12,354 nt of DNA from Oscillospiraceae bacterium (GCA_017438675.1 JAFRUW010000272.1:1-12354); one strand, 5' to 3'. Shown: positions 1-8,791, counted from the first letter of the stretch. The notes: generated by a model from the sequence alone, not told the origin. Made by a program: numbers and translations.

Positions 1-8
1 AATGCTGC

Positions 9-45
9 AAAAAACCCTTGAAAGCTCAAGCTTTCAAGGGTTTTT
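9..45 (-). terminator. Intrinsic terminator after rpmE
   Basis: An 11-bp perfect stem (15-25 with 30-40, arms CCCTTGAAAGC and GCTTTCAAGGG) has a 4-nt loop. Reading the minus strand it is followed by six T (complement of 9-14), and it begins 9 nt past the rpmE stop codon. The plus-strand side also ends in five T, so it could stop transcription from both directions. Confidence 0.93.
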
Positions 46-53
46 GTTCTGAA

Positions 54-254
54 TTATTTATGACCGAACTTCTTGTTGAACTTATCAACACGACCGCTGG
101 TATCGACCAGCTTCTGCTTGCCGGTATAGAAGGGGTGGCACTTTGAGCAGATTTCTACCTTGATATCCTTTTTTGTGCTTCCCGTCTCAATAACCTCACC
201 GCAAGCGCATCTGATAGTCGTCTGCTGGTAGTTGGGATGAATACCTTCCTTCAC
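54..254 (-). CDS. rpmE: 50S ribosomal protein L31 (zinc-binding type)
   Basis: This 66-residue protein is bacterial L31, a small component of the large ribosomal subunit. The start MKEGIHPNY, the central C16-x-C18 and C36-x-x-C39 zinc-ribbon ligands, the HPFYTGKQ stretch and the basic tail RVDKFNKKF are all typical. All four cysteines are present, so it is the zinc-containing (C+) form rather than the cysteine-free paralogue made under zinc starvation. The start codon is GTG at 254-252, chosen because a good ribosome binding site (GAGGTGA, 261-267) lies 6 nt upstream. The gene has its own promoter in the 107-nt gap after addA and ends at a strong terminator, so it can be expressed as a single-gene unit. 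Read-through from addA is also possible because no clear terminator separates them. Confidence 0.97.
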   Translation of the reverse strand: MKEGIHPNYQQTTIRCACGEVIETGSTKKDIKVEICSKCHPFYTGKQKLVDTSGRVDKFNKKFGHK

Positions 255-260
255 TTGAGC

Positions 261-267
261 TCACCTC
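261..267 (-). promoter_or_regulatory. Ribosome binding site of rpmE, fixing a GTG start
   Basis: On the minus strand GAGGTGA lies 6 nt before GTG at 254-252. There is no in-frame ATG nearby, so this site decides the start. Confidence 0.85.
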
Positions 268-305
268 TTTCACGTTTCTCTTTGGAATTTTACAGTCCAA
301 TGGAG

Positions 306-334
306 ATTCTAACACATACTCCCGGAAAATGCAA
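306..334 (-). promoter_or_regulatory. Probable sigma-A promoter of rpmE
   Basis: On the minus strand there is TTGCAT (329-334), a 17-nt spacer and TAGAAT (306-311). TG one base upstream of the -10 box makes an extended -10. The predicted start is near 299, giving an untranslated leader of about 45 nt. It lies in the addA-rpmE gap. Confidence 0.7.
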
Positions 335-361
335 CACTTTTTTTAAAAAATATAATTTGGA

Positions 362-3300
362 TTATTTCACCTGTATCGGAAGGTCTTTTGAGAAGAAATA
401 CAGCACCTTTTCCCGGGTTTCAAGGCCGGTTATCCGCTCCATTGCAAGCTGATACGCCCCCAGCTGGCGGCTGTAGGCATCCACCTTCTCCTTGAGGTTG
501 TCGTCGTCTATATAATCCGTCTTGTAGTCGATGATCGTGAGCTTTCCGTCCTCCACGATGCAGCAGTCGATAACGCCCTGGAGGAGTATCTCATCCTCTC
601 CCCCGTTCTCATACCATGTGCCTGCCGGTACCAGGACGGAAAATTTGAACTCCCTGTACAGTCTGTCGGCGGCGAGAACATGTTTGCCCAGCTCCGACCG
701 GAAAAACCTGAGTATCTTCCGTGGATTTACAGCTCTGCGCTGCTTTTCGTCCAGAAGCCCCAGACCGTGAAGCCTGTCAAGCTCTGTTTCTGTCTCCCCG
801 ATACTGCCGCATTTACCGAAGTCTATGTACTGCATGGCAAGGTGCAGGGCAGTGCCCTTCTCAGCGCCTGTGAGCTCCCGTTTCCCGGCTGATAAAAAGT
901 CCGGCTCACGGATGTATATCCGCTCTTCCCGTTCCGGAAGCGCCGCCGCTTCCTCCGCAGCCTCCTCGTCGGCAAACCGGCCCTTCAGCTCCGTCGCCGT
1001 GAGCTTTGAGGGGATATCCGACACGCTGTATGGGTAGGTCCAGCAGAGCTTCTTTTCCAGATCCCGCTCCGGAGCTTCAGTCTCCGGCTCCGCCTCCCCG
1101 GTCCCGCCGGATGTCTCCGCCTCCGCCGACACCTCATCTTTTCCGACAAGTTTCACGACCCATTTGCTGTCGTCCTCACAGGGCAGCGTGACGCCGCCGA
1201 ATCTTATGGGCCTGGACTCCGGCCTGCAAAGGGCCGTCAGGAGCACCCAGTCCGCCATGGATTTTGCCGAGGCCGCCGCCTGAGGCTCCACAGGCAGTCT
1301 CGCGTCGGTGAGAAGCTTTGCCATCCGCTTTTCGCAGTTGGACAGGCAGCAGGTCATTATGAGCTTTTCCTTTGCCCTGGTCATCGCCACGTAGAGCACC
1401 CTCAGCTCCTCCGCCAGGAGCTCATCTTTCATCACGATGCCCACTGCCCGCCGTGCCACAGTCTCGTATTCGATCCGCTGTTCCGGCTCAATGAGCTTTG
1501 CGCCCACACCCAGCTTCGGATGTATCAGCATCCGCTTTTGCAGATCCCGGGTGTTGAACTCACCTCCGAGGCCCGTGAGGATAACCGCCGGGAACTCCAG
1601 TCCTTTTGACTTGTGGATGCTCAGCACCCTTACGCCTTCGGCCTTTTCCGCCGATTCGGGCGCCGGAAGGCCGCCCTTCTCCATCTGCTTTCTGATAAAG
1701 CCCAGGAAGCTGAAAAGCCCCTTGTAGCCCGCGTTCTCATAGCTTTTTGCCTGCTCAAACAGACCCATCAGGTTCTCAAGCCTGCGGCTGCCCTCGCTCA
1801 TTGCCGCGGCTATGGCGGGGAAACCGGTCCTGTCGTAGATCGTCCATATAAGTGCGTCTGAGGACATATCGGCCGCCGCATCCCGGAAATACTTAAGCTC
1901 GGCTAAAAACCGGGCGCTCTTTTCCATGGTTTCCGCGGACTTCACAAGGGCGTCGTAGTAGCCCCCGTCCCTGTCGCAGAGGCGGACGGCAGCAAGCTCA
2001 TCCGCCGTAAAGCCGTAGATGGGGCTTCGCAGAACGGAGATCAGGGGCACGTCCTGCCTGGGGTTGTCGATAACTGTCAGCAGAGAGATCATGACCGTGA
2101 TCTCCACCGAGGTGAAAACCCTGTCGGCTTCGTCTGCGGCCACAGGAATACCCAGTCTTCTCAGCGCCGACACGTACGTCGCGGCCCTGCCCCTGGGTGA
2201 CCGCATAAGTATTGCAATATCGCTGTATTTATATTCATTTGACAGCTCCAGGACGCGCTTGGCTGCGAATTCCGCCTCAAGCTCCTCCTTTTCCGGGGAC
2301 TCATCATCCTCCTTTTCGCCGTCGATGACATCAAGCTCGATGCAGGGCTCACCGTCCTCGTCGGTGGTCCCGCCCCATTTCAGATACTCCTCCTCAGTGT
2401 AAGGGATCTCGCCGAAATCATCGGACATCAGGTTTGAAAACACAAAGTTCACCCCGTTAAGGATATCTCTTTTCGACCTGAAATTCTTTGTAAGCAGAAT
2501 CTTTATCCCGCCCTCCGCCTCAGGATCGGCGGAAAATGTCTCATACTTTTTAAGGAATATTGAAGGATCGGCAAGGCGGAACCTGTAAATGGACTGCTTC
2601 ACATCGCCCACCATGAAGACGTTTTTCCCGTTCCTTGATACGGCGTTCATAATAAGCTCCTGAACGGCGTTCACGTCCTGATACTCGTCCACCATTATCT
2701 CTTTGAACCGTTTCGATATGCTTCCGGCGATCTCTGTGGGCTCAAGGGTCTCCCTGTCGGCAAGGAGCTTTACGGCCAGATGCTCCAGATCGGAGAAATC
2801 CATAACGCCCCGGCGCCGCTTTTCCTCACCGTACCGCTCCATAAAGCGGTTCACAGCGGCGAAAAGGCCGCGTATAACCGGCTTTACGTTTTCGATCCCT
2901 TTAAGCAGCTCCTCATTGTCCGAAGCGAAATCCACGGCCAGCTTGTCCATTTCCTTTTTGCACCGTTTGCGCAGCTCCTTGAAGTCGTCGAATCCGGTAA
3001 GCCTGCCCGCCGTTGGAAACGCTATGGCCGAAGCCTCCGCAGCCTCGTCCCAGCCGCAGTCCAGCTTCCCGATAAAGTTTGAGATGCTGTTCACCGTTGC
3101 CTGTATGCTGTTCCCGTATTTCTCGCCGAACTCGGGATGTATCTCAGCCTCGCCCAGCAGCTCCTCCATGCGTTCTTTCCAGTATTTTGCCGTCTTTTTT
3201 GCCCTGTCTGTGATTATCTGTCCCCATACGGTCTCCGATATGTCGCAGCCGGAATCCGTTTCCTCAAGCCTTTTAAGCTGATCCTCCATCCAGTCCATGG

Positions 3301-3865
3301 GATAGGGGTGGCACTGAAGCTTTTCGTAAGTCTCCCTGACTGTCTCCACAAGCCTCATGTCGTCCCTGCCGGCGCCGGTGGCGTCCACAAGGGCGCAGAA
3401 ATCCTCATCCCTGTCTATAGTCTCGTACAGCTCCTCAACAGTCTCATCCAGTACAAGATCCTTTATAACGCCCGCTTCGCCTTCCTCGATGACTCTTGTC
3501 TCCGGTGAAAGGCCGAGAGTGTGGATATTCTCCCGGATTATGCCTGTGCAGAAGCTGTGGATGGTGCCGATGCCCGCCTTATGTATAAGATGGCTCTGCC
3601 GCCTCAGTGATGCGTTTGAAGGGTCCTCCGCCAGCATGGCATTCAGCCCTTCAAGTATCCTTGTCCTGAGCTCCGCCGCAGCGGCCTTTGTGTAGGTGAT
3701 GACAAGATATTCCGTTATATCTCCGCCCTCGGCAACATGGCGCAGCAGCCGCTCCACAAGCACCCTTGTCTTGCCGGAACCGGCTCCGGCGGATACAAGT
3801 ATGGGTCCGTTGTCGGAGTAAACCGCTGCCCGCTGCTCCGGGGTAAAATCAAATCTGTCAGCCAT
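362..3865 (-). CDS. addA: AddA: ATP-dependent helicase/nuclease subunit A
   Basis: This 1167-residue UvrD/Rep-type superfamily 1 helicase has a C-terminal RecB-like nuclease. It is the motor and one of the two nucleases of AddAB, which resects double-strand DNA ends until a Chi-like site and prepares them for RecA. Visible motifs are FTPEQ (Q motif, 7-11), Walker A AGAGSGKT (26-33), Walker B DEYQD (393-397), then GDVKQSIYRF, and motif VI MTRAK (828-832). Near the C-terminus, IIDYKTD around D1113 and K1115 is the PD-(D/E)XK nuclease site, so both activities look intact. An acidic low-complexity linker (about 1050-1140 in DNA) precedes the nuclease domain. Length fits the family (about 1200). 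ATG at 3865 lies inside the last codons of addB, an 8-nt overlap suggesting translational coupling. No GC-rich terminator follows the stop. Confidence 0.97.
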   Translation of the reverse strand: MADRFDFTPEQRAAVYSDNGPILVSAGAGSGKTRVLVERLLRHVAEGGDITEYLVITYTKAAAAELRTRILEGLNAMLAEDPSNASLRRQSHLIHKAGIGTIHSFCTGIIRENIHTLGLSPETRVIEEGEAGVIKDLVLDETVEELYETIDRDEDFCALVDATGAGRDDMRLVETVRETYEKLQCHPYPMDWMEDQLKRLEETDSGCDISETVWGQIITDRAKKTAKYWKERMEELLGEAEIHPEFGEKYGNSIQATVNSISNFIGKLDCGWDEAAEASAIAFPTAGRLTGFDDFKELRKRCKKEMDKLAVDFASDNEELLKGIENVKPVIRGLFAAVNRFMERYGEEKRRRGVMDFSDLEHLAVKLLADRETLEPTEIAGSISKRFKEIMVDEYQDVNAVQELIMNAVSRNGKNVFMVGDVKQSIYRFRLADPSIFLKKYETFSADPEAEGGIKILLTKNFRSKRDILNGVNFVFSNLMSDDFGEIPYTEEEYLKWGGTTDEDGEPCIELDVIDGEKEDDESPEKEELEAEFAAKRVLELSNEYKYSDIAILMRSPRGRAATYVSALRRLGIPVAADEADRVFTSVEITVMISLLTVIDNPRQDVPLISVLRSPIYGFTADELAAVRLCDRDGGYYDALVKSAETMEKSARFLAELKYFRDAAADMSSDALIWTIYDRTGFPAIAAAMSEGSRRLENLMGLFEQAKSYENAGYKGLFSFLGFIRKQMEKGGLPAPESAEKAEGVRVLSIHKSKGLEFPAVILTGLGGEFNTRDLQKRMLIHPKLGVGAKLIEPEQRIEYETVARRAVGIVMKDELLAEELRVLYVAMTRAKEKLIMTCCLSNCEKRMAKLLTDARLPVEPQAAASAKSMADWVLLTALCRPESRPIRFGGVTLPCEDDSKWVVKLVGKDEVSAEAETSGGTGEAEPETEAPERDLEKKLCWTYPYSVSDIPSKLTATELKGRFADEEAAEEAAALPEREERIYIREPDFLSAGKRELTGAEKGTALHLAMQYIDFGKCGSIGETETELDRLHGLGLLDEKQRRAVNPRKILRFFRSELGKHVLAADRLYREFKFSVLVPAGTWYENGGEDEILLQGVIDCCIVEDGKLTIIDYKTDYIDDDNLKEKVDAYSRQLGAYQLAMERITGLETREKVLYFFSKDLPIQVK

Positions 3866-6800
3866 TCTTCTGCCCTCTCTTCTCTCTGAGCTTATCCCAG
3901 ACCTCCGATGACTTCAGCTTTTTAATATACCTCATCCTGTCGCCCCGGGATTCATCGAAGTGGCACGCCTCAAAATACCTGCAATAGACGCAGGCATTGT
4001 CCTGCTGGTTCTTTAAGTACGGGTCGGCATTGATGGAGCCCCGCCGCAGCTCCTTTGCCATCTCGATAAGGACGCCGTCGATATGCTTCACAAGGCTTCC
4101 GAACTGCTCTGCGGTGCACAGGCTGTCCCCTGCGGGATTTCCTTCTTTTGTGAGCTTTATGGGCAGGTACTTGGGTGTCTTGTCCTTCTCCATGGCTTTC
4201 AGCATTTCCGGATCGTCAAGGAGCAGTCCGTTCCGCACCAGCTTTTTGGCCCGCTCCTTCTCTATCTCCTTCTCATCCATGCCCAGCGTCGCCGGTACGG
4301 TCACGTCCGCCGCCGGGGCGTAAAGCACGCCTGCGGGGACGATCTCTTTCCCGTACCGCTCTTTACCGCTCCGCTCAAGGGCCGAGAGGTACATCAGCAT
4401 CTGCATGCCCATACCGTACCACACGTCCGACAGGCTGAAGCTCTTTTTCCCGGTCTTATAGTCCACCACCCGGAGATACAGTCTGCCGTCGTGAACCCAG
4501 CCGTCCACACGGTCAACCTTGCCGTTTACATTTACCGTCATATCGCCGTCGGTCACCTGAACGCCCCCGATATCGCCCCCCGGCCCGAAGGACAGCTCAA
4601 AGTCCACGGGGCTGAAATCGGAAACCGCCAGTTCCTCCGCCATATCGGCGACGATGCGCTCCACGGCGGCGGAAAGCCTGCGGAACAGGTAGATAAATCT
4701 GGCTGACTTCTCTTTAAGCCCTCCAAGCATCTCGTCGGCATATTTTCTGACATATTTTTTCGTGAGCCGGATACAGTCCTCCCGGGAGATTTTCCCGAAG
4801 CCGCCGGCGTCTTCCGCGTCCCGCGCCACGTTTTCAAGTATGTAGTGCATGAATGTACCCACGGCGGGGGCGTCGAACTTTGCCTCCTGTCTCGGTTTTG
4901 CCCGAAGCCCATACTCCATGAAGTACATGAATCTGCATGAATGGAACTTGTCCACCCGTGAGGCGGAAAGGTTCATGTTCCGGGAATACAGCTCTCCCGC
5001 TGTCCGGGGGCTGAGCTGACCCCGTTTGCCGGCGGCGGCTGCCGCGGCAGAATCCAGCCGCTCCTTGACCGAACTGTCCAAGCTCAGGTATTCCCTTGCC
5101 TCCGCATCTCCCCCCACTGCAAGCTCAAGGCAGGGCAGAAGTGCGTTTTCCTTTATTTTTTCATCGACATCGGCTATATCGATGCCGAAAATGTTCCCGA
5201 TCTCAAGGAGCACAAAGGAGGGTCTCGACACTCCGGAATATGACATTATGAGATGCTCCGACGGCAGCGTCAAAGACGTATAAATGAGGTTGTATTCCCG
5301 GAACAGGCTCTGCTCCGAATCGTCGTTGAGCTCCAGCCCGTGGGACTTCATCTCATCCCGCTCGAAGTCGGAAAGGAGTCCCCTCTGACCCTCCATTTTG
5401 GGCATTGCCTCGTCTGTGGCGCCGATAACCATAAGGCACTTCACATCCCTGCGCCGCAGTTTTGACATATCGCCTGTCATTACCCTGTCCAGCGCCATGG
5501 GTATGGTGCCCACCTGATACTGGGACAGGAGCAGGGCAAACAGTCTGCGGAACTCGTATATATCCAGCTCCGTATCCCCCAGCACATCGGCAAACTGTTC
5601 AATGGCGCGAACGATAATTTCCCAGAGCTGGAGATACTCTCCCGCAAGCTGCACCTCTCCCTTTTCCCGGAACCGCTTCACCTTTTCCTCAAGCTTCGCC
5701 GGTACGTCCGCATCAGTCAGGAAAGCGTACAGCGCCCTGGCTTTTCCCGCGGCGGTATGCTCACCGCGCAGGCTCTTTTCAAAAGCCCCAAAGGGTTCCG
5801 CCACTTTGATCCTTATACCGTTAAGCCTGTCCAGCAGCTCGCGGTCGCTGTCGGTATACTCGTAATTATACCCTCTCGGATGGAACTTCCAGGGCTCATC
5901 CCGAAGCCATGCTTTCCCGCCCCGGATATTCCATTTCAGGACATAGTTTTCCAGAATATCCCTGTCGTCACGGTCAAGCCCCGTGAGTTCGGTTTTCAGG
6001 TATCTGAACACATCCTCATACGCCCAGCCGCCGGCCACGATGTCAATTGCCGAGGTGATGAGGGCGATTACCGGCTTTGCCAGAATGTCGCTCTTGTCCG
6101 TGTTCATCACCGGGACGCCGTATTTTGAAAAGGCGCTTTCGAGCATGGAGGAGCAGCCTCCGAAATCACGGCTCACGACGCATATATCCCGCCAGCGGAG
6201 CTTTTTGTCCCTGACCAGCTCCACGGCCTTTGACGCCGCGAGTTCGCATTCCTCCCAGAGGCCCCTGGCCTTAAACAGCTCCACGGCCCGGCACTCGTCC
6301 CCGTATTTTTCCGTTTCCCGCCTGAGCAGGTTCTTCTCAAGATGGCGCAGCTCCGGCTTTACGGGCCTCGTCCCGTCGGCAACGGCTATCTCAGCAGCAG
6401 CTCCCGCCTCCTTCGCGTACCTCACAAGCTTTGAAAGGGTGTCCCGTGGTATGCGGAATATCTCCTCCCTTGTGTATACCGTGTCCATGGTGAGGGCGAA
6501 GGTCATGTCCGCGCCCATCTTCATGAGTTTCCTTACAATCAGCATCTGCTGATATGTAAAGTCCGTGAAGCCGTCGAAATAAACGGCGCTTCCGAACATC
6601 CGGGAGCTTTCAAGGTTTTCCGCCGTCATTTCAAGGCGGGTAAATGGGTCGCACATGTTCTCGGGGATCAGGGAATTGTATGCGCCGAAGATGAGCGCCA
6701 TATCGTGGAGCTTGTCGGACAGTCCCGCTTCCTCCACCGATTCCGAGGCGGCTTCAATGTCCTTCGGCGTCTTCCCGGCGGCGCTGAATTCATCCCACGC

Positions 6801-7166
6801 CCGGATAAGCCCGGTGAGGAGCTCCGCCCTTGATCTGACGGAACCGAAGGTCTTCAGCTCGGTTTCCACCCTGGCCATGGCCGTATTCATAATAAGGAGC
6901 CTTCCGCCCGGATCAAGAGGCTTCACTCCGCAGCCGCCGGTCTCGCTTAAAACCCGGTTGGCAAGGCGCGAAAAGCTCAGTACCTCGGCGTAAAGGCTCA
7001 CTCCGTCGCCGCACACCCGGCACAGCTCCCTTTCCGCATCGTGGGAGAACTGCTCCGGCACGATAAGGAGCATACCGGTCTCTCCCCGGCCGCCCCGTTC
7101 TTTAATATCCTCGATTATCCGGGCAGTCTTGCCGCTGCCCGCCCTGCCGATCATGATCTTTACCAT
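3858..7166 (-). CDS. addB: AddB: helicase-like/nuclease subunit B
   Basis: This is the partner of AddA, 1102 residues from the chosen start. AddB has a RecB-type nuclease and a degenerate helicase fold; in the family it recognises the Chi-like sequence. The N-terminus has the P-loop GRAGSGKT (7-14). The nuclease motif VVDYKTG puts D902 and K904 in the active site. C744, C1059, C1062 and C1068 (C-x2-C-x5-C at the end) are the four ligands of the AddB iron-sulfur cluster, all present. I prefer ATG at 7166: GGGTGA (7171-7176) lies 4 nt upstream. A TTG at 7190 would add 8 residues (MEKDLGDS) but has no ribosome binding site and would swallow this one. A six-alanine run lies in the middle of the protein, near 5030-5050. 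The gene has its own promoter and is followed by addA with an 8-nt overlap. Confidence 0.96.
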   Translation of the reverse strand: MVKIMIGRAGSGKTARIIEDIKERGGRGETGMLLIVPEQFSHDAERELCRVCGDGVSLYAEVLSFSRLANRVLSETGGCGVKPLDPGGRLLIMNTAMARVETELKTFGSVRSRAELLTGLIRAWDEFSAAGKTPKDIEAASESVEEAGLSDKLHDMALIFGAYNSLIPENMCDPFTRLEMTAENLESSRMFGSAVYFDGFTDFTYQQMLIVRKLMKMGADMTFALTMDTVYTREEIFRIPRDTLSKLVRYAKEAGAAAEIAVADGTRPVKPELRHLEKNLLRRETEKYGDECRAVELFKARGLWEECELAASKAVELVRDKKLRWRDICVVSRDFGGCSSMLESAFSKYGVPVMNTDKSDILAKPVIALITSAIDIVAGGWAYEDVFRYLKTELTGLDRDDRDILENYVLKWNIRGGKAWLRDEPWKFHPRGYNYEYTDSDRELLDRLNGIRIKVAEPFGAFEKSLRGEHTAAGKARALYAFLTDADVPAKLEEKVKRFREKGEVQLAGEYLQLWEIIVRAIEQFADVLGDTELDIYEFRRLFALLLSQYQVGTIPMALDRVMTGDMSKLRRRDVKCLMVIGATDEAMPKMEGQRGLLSDFERDEMKSHGLELNDDSEQSLFREYNLIYTSLTLPSEHLIMSYSGVSRPSFVLLEIGNIFGIDIADVDEKIKENALLPCLELAVGGDAEAREYLSLDSSVKERLDSAAAAAAGKRGQLSPRTAGELYSRNMNLSASRVDKFHSCRFMYFMEYGLRAKPRQEAKFDAPAVGTFMHYILENVARDAEDAGGFGKISREDCIRLTKKYVRKYADEMLGGLKEKSARFIYLFRRLSAAVERIVADMAEELAVSDFSPVDFELSFGPGGDIGGVQVTDGDMTVNVNGKVDRVDGWVHDGRLYLRVVDYKTGKKSFSLSDVWYGMGMQMLMYLSALERSGKERYGKEIVPAGVLYAPAADVTVPATLGMDEKEIEKERAKKLVRNGLLLDDPEMLKAMEKDKTPKYLPIKLTKEGNPAGDSLCTAEQFGSLVKHIDGVLIEMAKELRRGSINADPYLKNQQDNACVYCRYFEACHFDESRGDRMRYIKKLKSSEVWDKLREKRGQKNG

Positions 7167-7170
7167 AGAA

Positions 7171-7176
7171 TCACCC
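7171..7176 (-). promoter_or_regulatory. Ribosome binding site of addB, deciding the ATG start
   Basis: GGGTGA on the minus strand pairs with the 3' half of the anti-Shine-Dalgarno and sits 4 nt before ATG at 7166. The alternative TTG at 7190 has nothing comparable upstream. Confidence 0.65.
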
Positions 7177-7213
7177 AAGTCTTTTTCCAAATCGCAAGAT
7201 TTGTTTTGAAGTT

Positions 7214-7243
7214 ATTATATCATTTGAAAAGCGCATCGGTCAA
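7214..7243 (-). promoter_or_regulatory. Promoter of the addBA operon
   Basis: On the minus strand TTGACC (7238-7243), an 18-nt spacer and a perfect TATAAT (7214-7219) form a strong sigma-A-type promoter. The -35 box begins at the base right after the spoIIR stop codon (7244-7246). The predicted start is near 7207, about 40 nt before addB. This gives addBA vegetative expression independent of spoIIR. Confidence 0.82.
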
Positions 7244-7846
7244 TCAGGGATCGATCCACTCCCTGATTTTTGCAATGATTTCCAGGGTTCTGAATTTTAT
7301 CACCGTACTCCCGCCGCCGTCGGTAATGAGCCTTATCTCGTCCTCGGAAAAACTCTCCGCCGCAGGCAGATCAGACGCGGCTGCCGTACACAGTGGCGGG
7401 AAAACCACACACCACCAGTTGCGGCCTCTGCCCTCACCGATCACCACCTTCAGGGATGTGTATTTCCCCGCGGGAAGGGTAAATGTATCGTAGTATCTGG
7501 TGGGGAAGCTCTCCTGTGTGAGGGTCACCGACGCCTGATCCCCGGGGGATACGCCCGACAGCACCGAATTCGCCGTCTCCGATATGGCGCAGAGGTTGCT
7601 GTCGATGATATTATATGCCTCGTCCCGGGCGGTCACGCCGGAAAGCATCGCGCCGAGCTTCTCCGTCACCGCGTCCCTCACCAAAAGCTTTACCTCCTGA
7701 TCCCTCTCATCGTCGGAATCCGCCACCACATGAAGGCGTATGAGCTTCTCCGACAGCATCTCCTGCTGTCCTTCGGCGTTAATCCCCCACAGAACGGCGA
7801 TAATCACCGCCGCAAAAAGCGCGATCTCCCATTTCTTAAGCTTCAT
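7244..7846 (-). CDS. spoIIR: SpoIIR: secreted stage II sporulation signal protein
   Basis: SpoIIR is made in the forespore and acts across the septum to trigger SpoIIGA-dependent cleavage of pro-sigma-E in the mother cell. The 200-residue product has a basic N-terminus followed by a hydrophobic segment (residues about 6-24, IALFAAVIIAVLWG), a signal or anchor. Then come the family hallmarks RLHVVADSDDERDQEVKLLVRDAV, split here as RLHVVADSD and KLLVRDAV, the FPTRYYDTF and LPAGKYTSL stretches, and VVIGEGRGRNWWCVVFPPLC near the C-terminus. ATG at 7846 is chosen: AAGGAG (7857-7862) is 10 nt upstream, whereas the GTG at 7855 would be only 1 nt from it. The gene sits between ispE and addB; its own promoter is unclear (see findings). 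It marks the organism as a spore former. Confidence 0.96.
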   Translation of the reverse strand: MKLKKWEIALFAAVIIAVLWGINAEGQQEMLSEKLIRLHVVADSDDERDQEVKLLVRDAVTEKLGAMLSGVTARDEAYNIIDSNLCAISETANSVLSGVSPGDQASVTLTQESFPTRYYDTFTLPAGKYTSLKVVIGEGRGRNWWCVVFPPLCTAAASDLPAAESFSEDEIRLITDGGGSTVIKFRTLEIIAKIREWIDP

Positions 7847-7856
7847 GTACTGCACT

Positions 7857-7862
7857 CTCCTT
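7857..7862 (-). promoter_or_regulatory. Ribosome binding site of spoIIR, directly after a terminator
   Basis: AAGGAG on the minus strand lies 10 nt before ATG at 7846 and 1 nt before GTG at 7855, favouring the ATG. It begins one base after the T-run of the upstream terminator. Confidence 0.8.
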
Positions 7863-7863
7863 C

Positions 7864-7901
7864 AAAAAAATCTCCGATAACACTATGATTATCGGAGATT
7901 T
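7864..7901 (-). terminator. Intrinsic terminator between ispE and spoIIR
   Basis: A 13-bp perfect stem (7868-7880 with 7889-7901, core TCTCCGATAA/TTATCGGAGA) has an 8-nt loop. On the minus strand it runs into seven T (complement of 7864-7870). It starts 10 nt past the ispE stop codon, so it should end the Lrp-aminotransferase-ispE transcript. Confidence 0.9.
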
Positions 7902-7910
7902 CTTTGAGTT

Positions 7911-8771
7911 TTATACAGTTTTTGTAAGAAATGTTTCCTTATAGATCCGGGAAAGCTTATCGTATGCGGCTTGCGCCTTTTCCCTGCTGTCAAAGAGCCC
8001 GAACATGGCGGAGCCTGTCCCTGACATGGATGCGCCCAGTGCGCCGCAGTCGTACAGCGTATCCTTTATGCTTTGTATCTCGCTGTGGTCCTCCGCCACC
8101 ATTTCCTCGAACACGTTAAAAAGCCGCTTTGCAACGCCGTTGAGGCTGCCCTCTTCAATGGCCTTCACCATGCCTTTTGTATCGGGGTGGAACCTTATCT
8201 TCCTGCTGTCAACAGCGGCAAAAAGCACCGGGGTGGATACGGCAAAGGCCGGCTTACAGATAACCACATGGGATTCGGGGAGTTTCGGAAGCGGGGTAAG
8301 GATCTCACCCTTGCCTTTCGCAAGGGCAGTACCGCCCATAACGCAGAAGGCCACGTCGGCGCCCAGCTTTTCCCCCATGGCCATGAGCTCCTCATCGGAA
8401 AGCCCCGTGCCGAATATCTCGTCAAGCCCCCGGAGTACGGCGGCGCCGTCGGCGCTTCCTCCGCCCAGCCCGGCGCATACGGGATTGCGCTTGACTATGT
8501 ATACATCCACGTTCTTTCCCTTTATATCTGTCTCGTTCAGAAACAGCCTGACCGCTTTTCCCGCGATATTCCTGTCGTCCCTGGGAAGGAAAGACCTGGA
8601 GCTTCGGGCACGGACATACCCGTTTCCGTCCTCCGCGGTGAGCTGTATATCGTCGTGGAGCTCCACCGACTGCATCACGGACAGTATCTCGTGATAGCCG
8701 TCGTCCATTTTCCCCAGCACGTCGAGGGAAAGATTTATCTTTGCTCTTGCGCAAACCGTGAGCTTATCCAT
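7911..8771 (-). CDS. ispE: 4-diphosphocytidyl-2-C-methyl-D-erythritol kinase
   Basis: IspE is a cytoplasmic GHMP-family kinase that phosphorylates CDP-methylerythritol with ATP, the fourth step of the MEP route to isoprenoids. Visible features from the chosen start (286 residues) are AKINLSLDV with K11, DDGYHEI (23-29), the GHMP glycine loop PVCAGLGGGSADGAA (97-111), GADVAFCVMGG with D139, and SMSGTGSAMFG near the C-terminus. K11 and D139 match the catalytic pair known in the family. The reading frame stays open up to an ATG at 8810, but that has no good ribosome binding site and overlaps the aminotransferase. ATG at 8771 has AAGG 9 nt upstream and follows the aminotransferase stop by 20 nt, so it is preferred. 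A strong terminator follows. The gene probably shares the lrp-aminotransferase transcript. Confidence 0.95.
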   Translation of the reverse strand: MDKLTVCARAKINLSLDVLGKMDDGYHEILSVMQSVELHDDIQLTAEDGNGYVRARSSRSFLPRDDRNIAGKAVRLFLNETDIKGKNVDVYIVKRNPVCAGLGGGSADGAAVLRGLDEIFGTGLSDEELMAMGEKLGADVAFCVMGGTALAKGKGEILTPLPKLPESHVVICKPAFAVSTPVLFAAVDSRKIRFHPDTKGMVKAIEEGSLNGVAKRLFNVFEEMVAEDHSEIQSIKDTLYDCGALGASMSGTGSAMFGLFDSREKAQAAYDKLSRIYKETFLTKTV

Positions 8772-8791
8772 CTTAAATGACCTTACCCTGT

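Noticed and set aside
340..361. T6A6 palindrome after addA as a terminator
   Set aside because: It contains only A-T pairs and no GC stem, so it is unlikely to terminate transcription; the AT run more likely helps the rpmE promoter.
2703..3281. Plus-strand 192-residue open frame inside addA
   Set aside because: Serine- and arginine-rich composition typical of the antisense of a GC-rich gene, and fully inside a well-supported helicase gene.
7167..7190. TTG start of addB at 7190
   Set aside because: No ribosome binding site, and the predicted site for ATG 7166 lies inside the extra codons.
8005..8780. Plus-strand open frames of 229 and 235 residues opposite ispE
   Set aside because: Two long antisense frames over the same conserved gene reflect base composition; no domain or start signal was seen.
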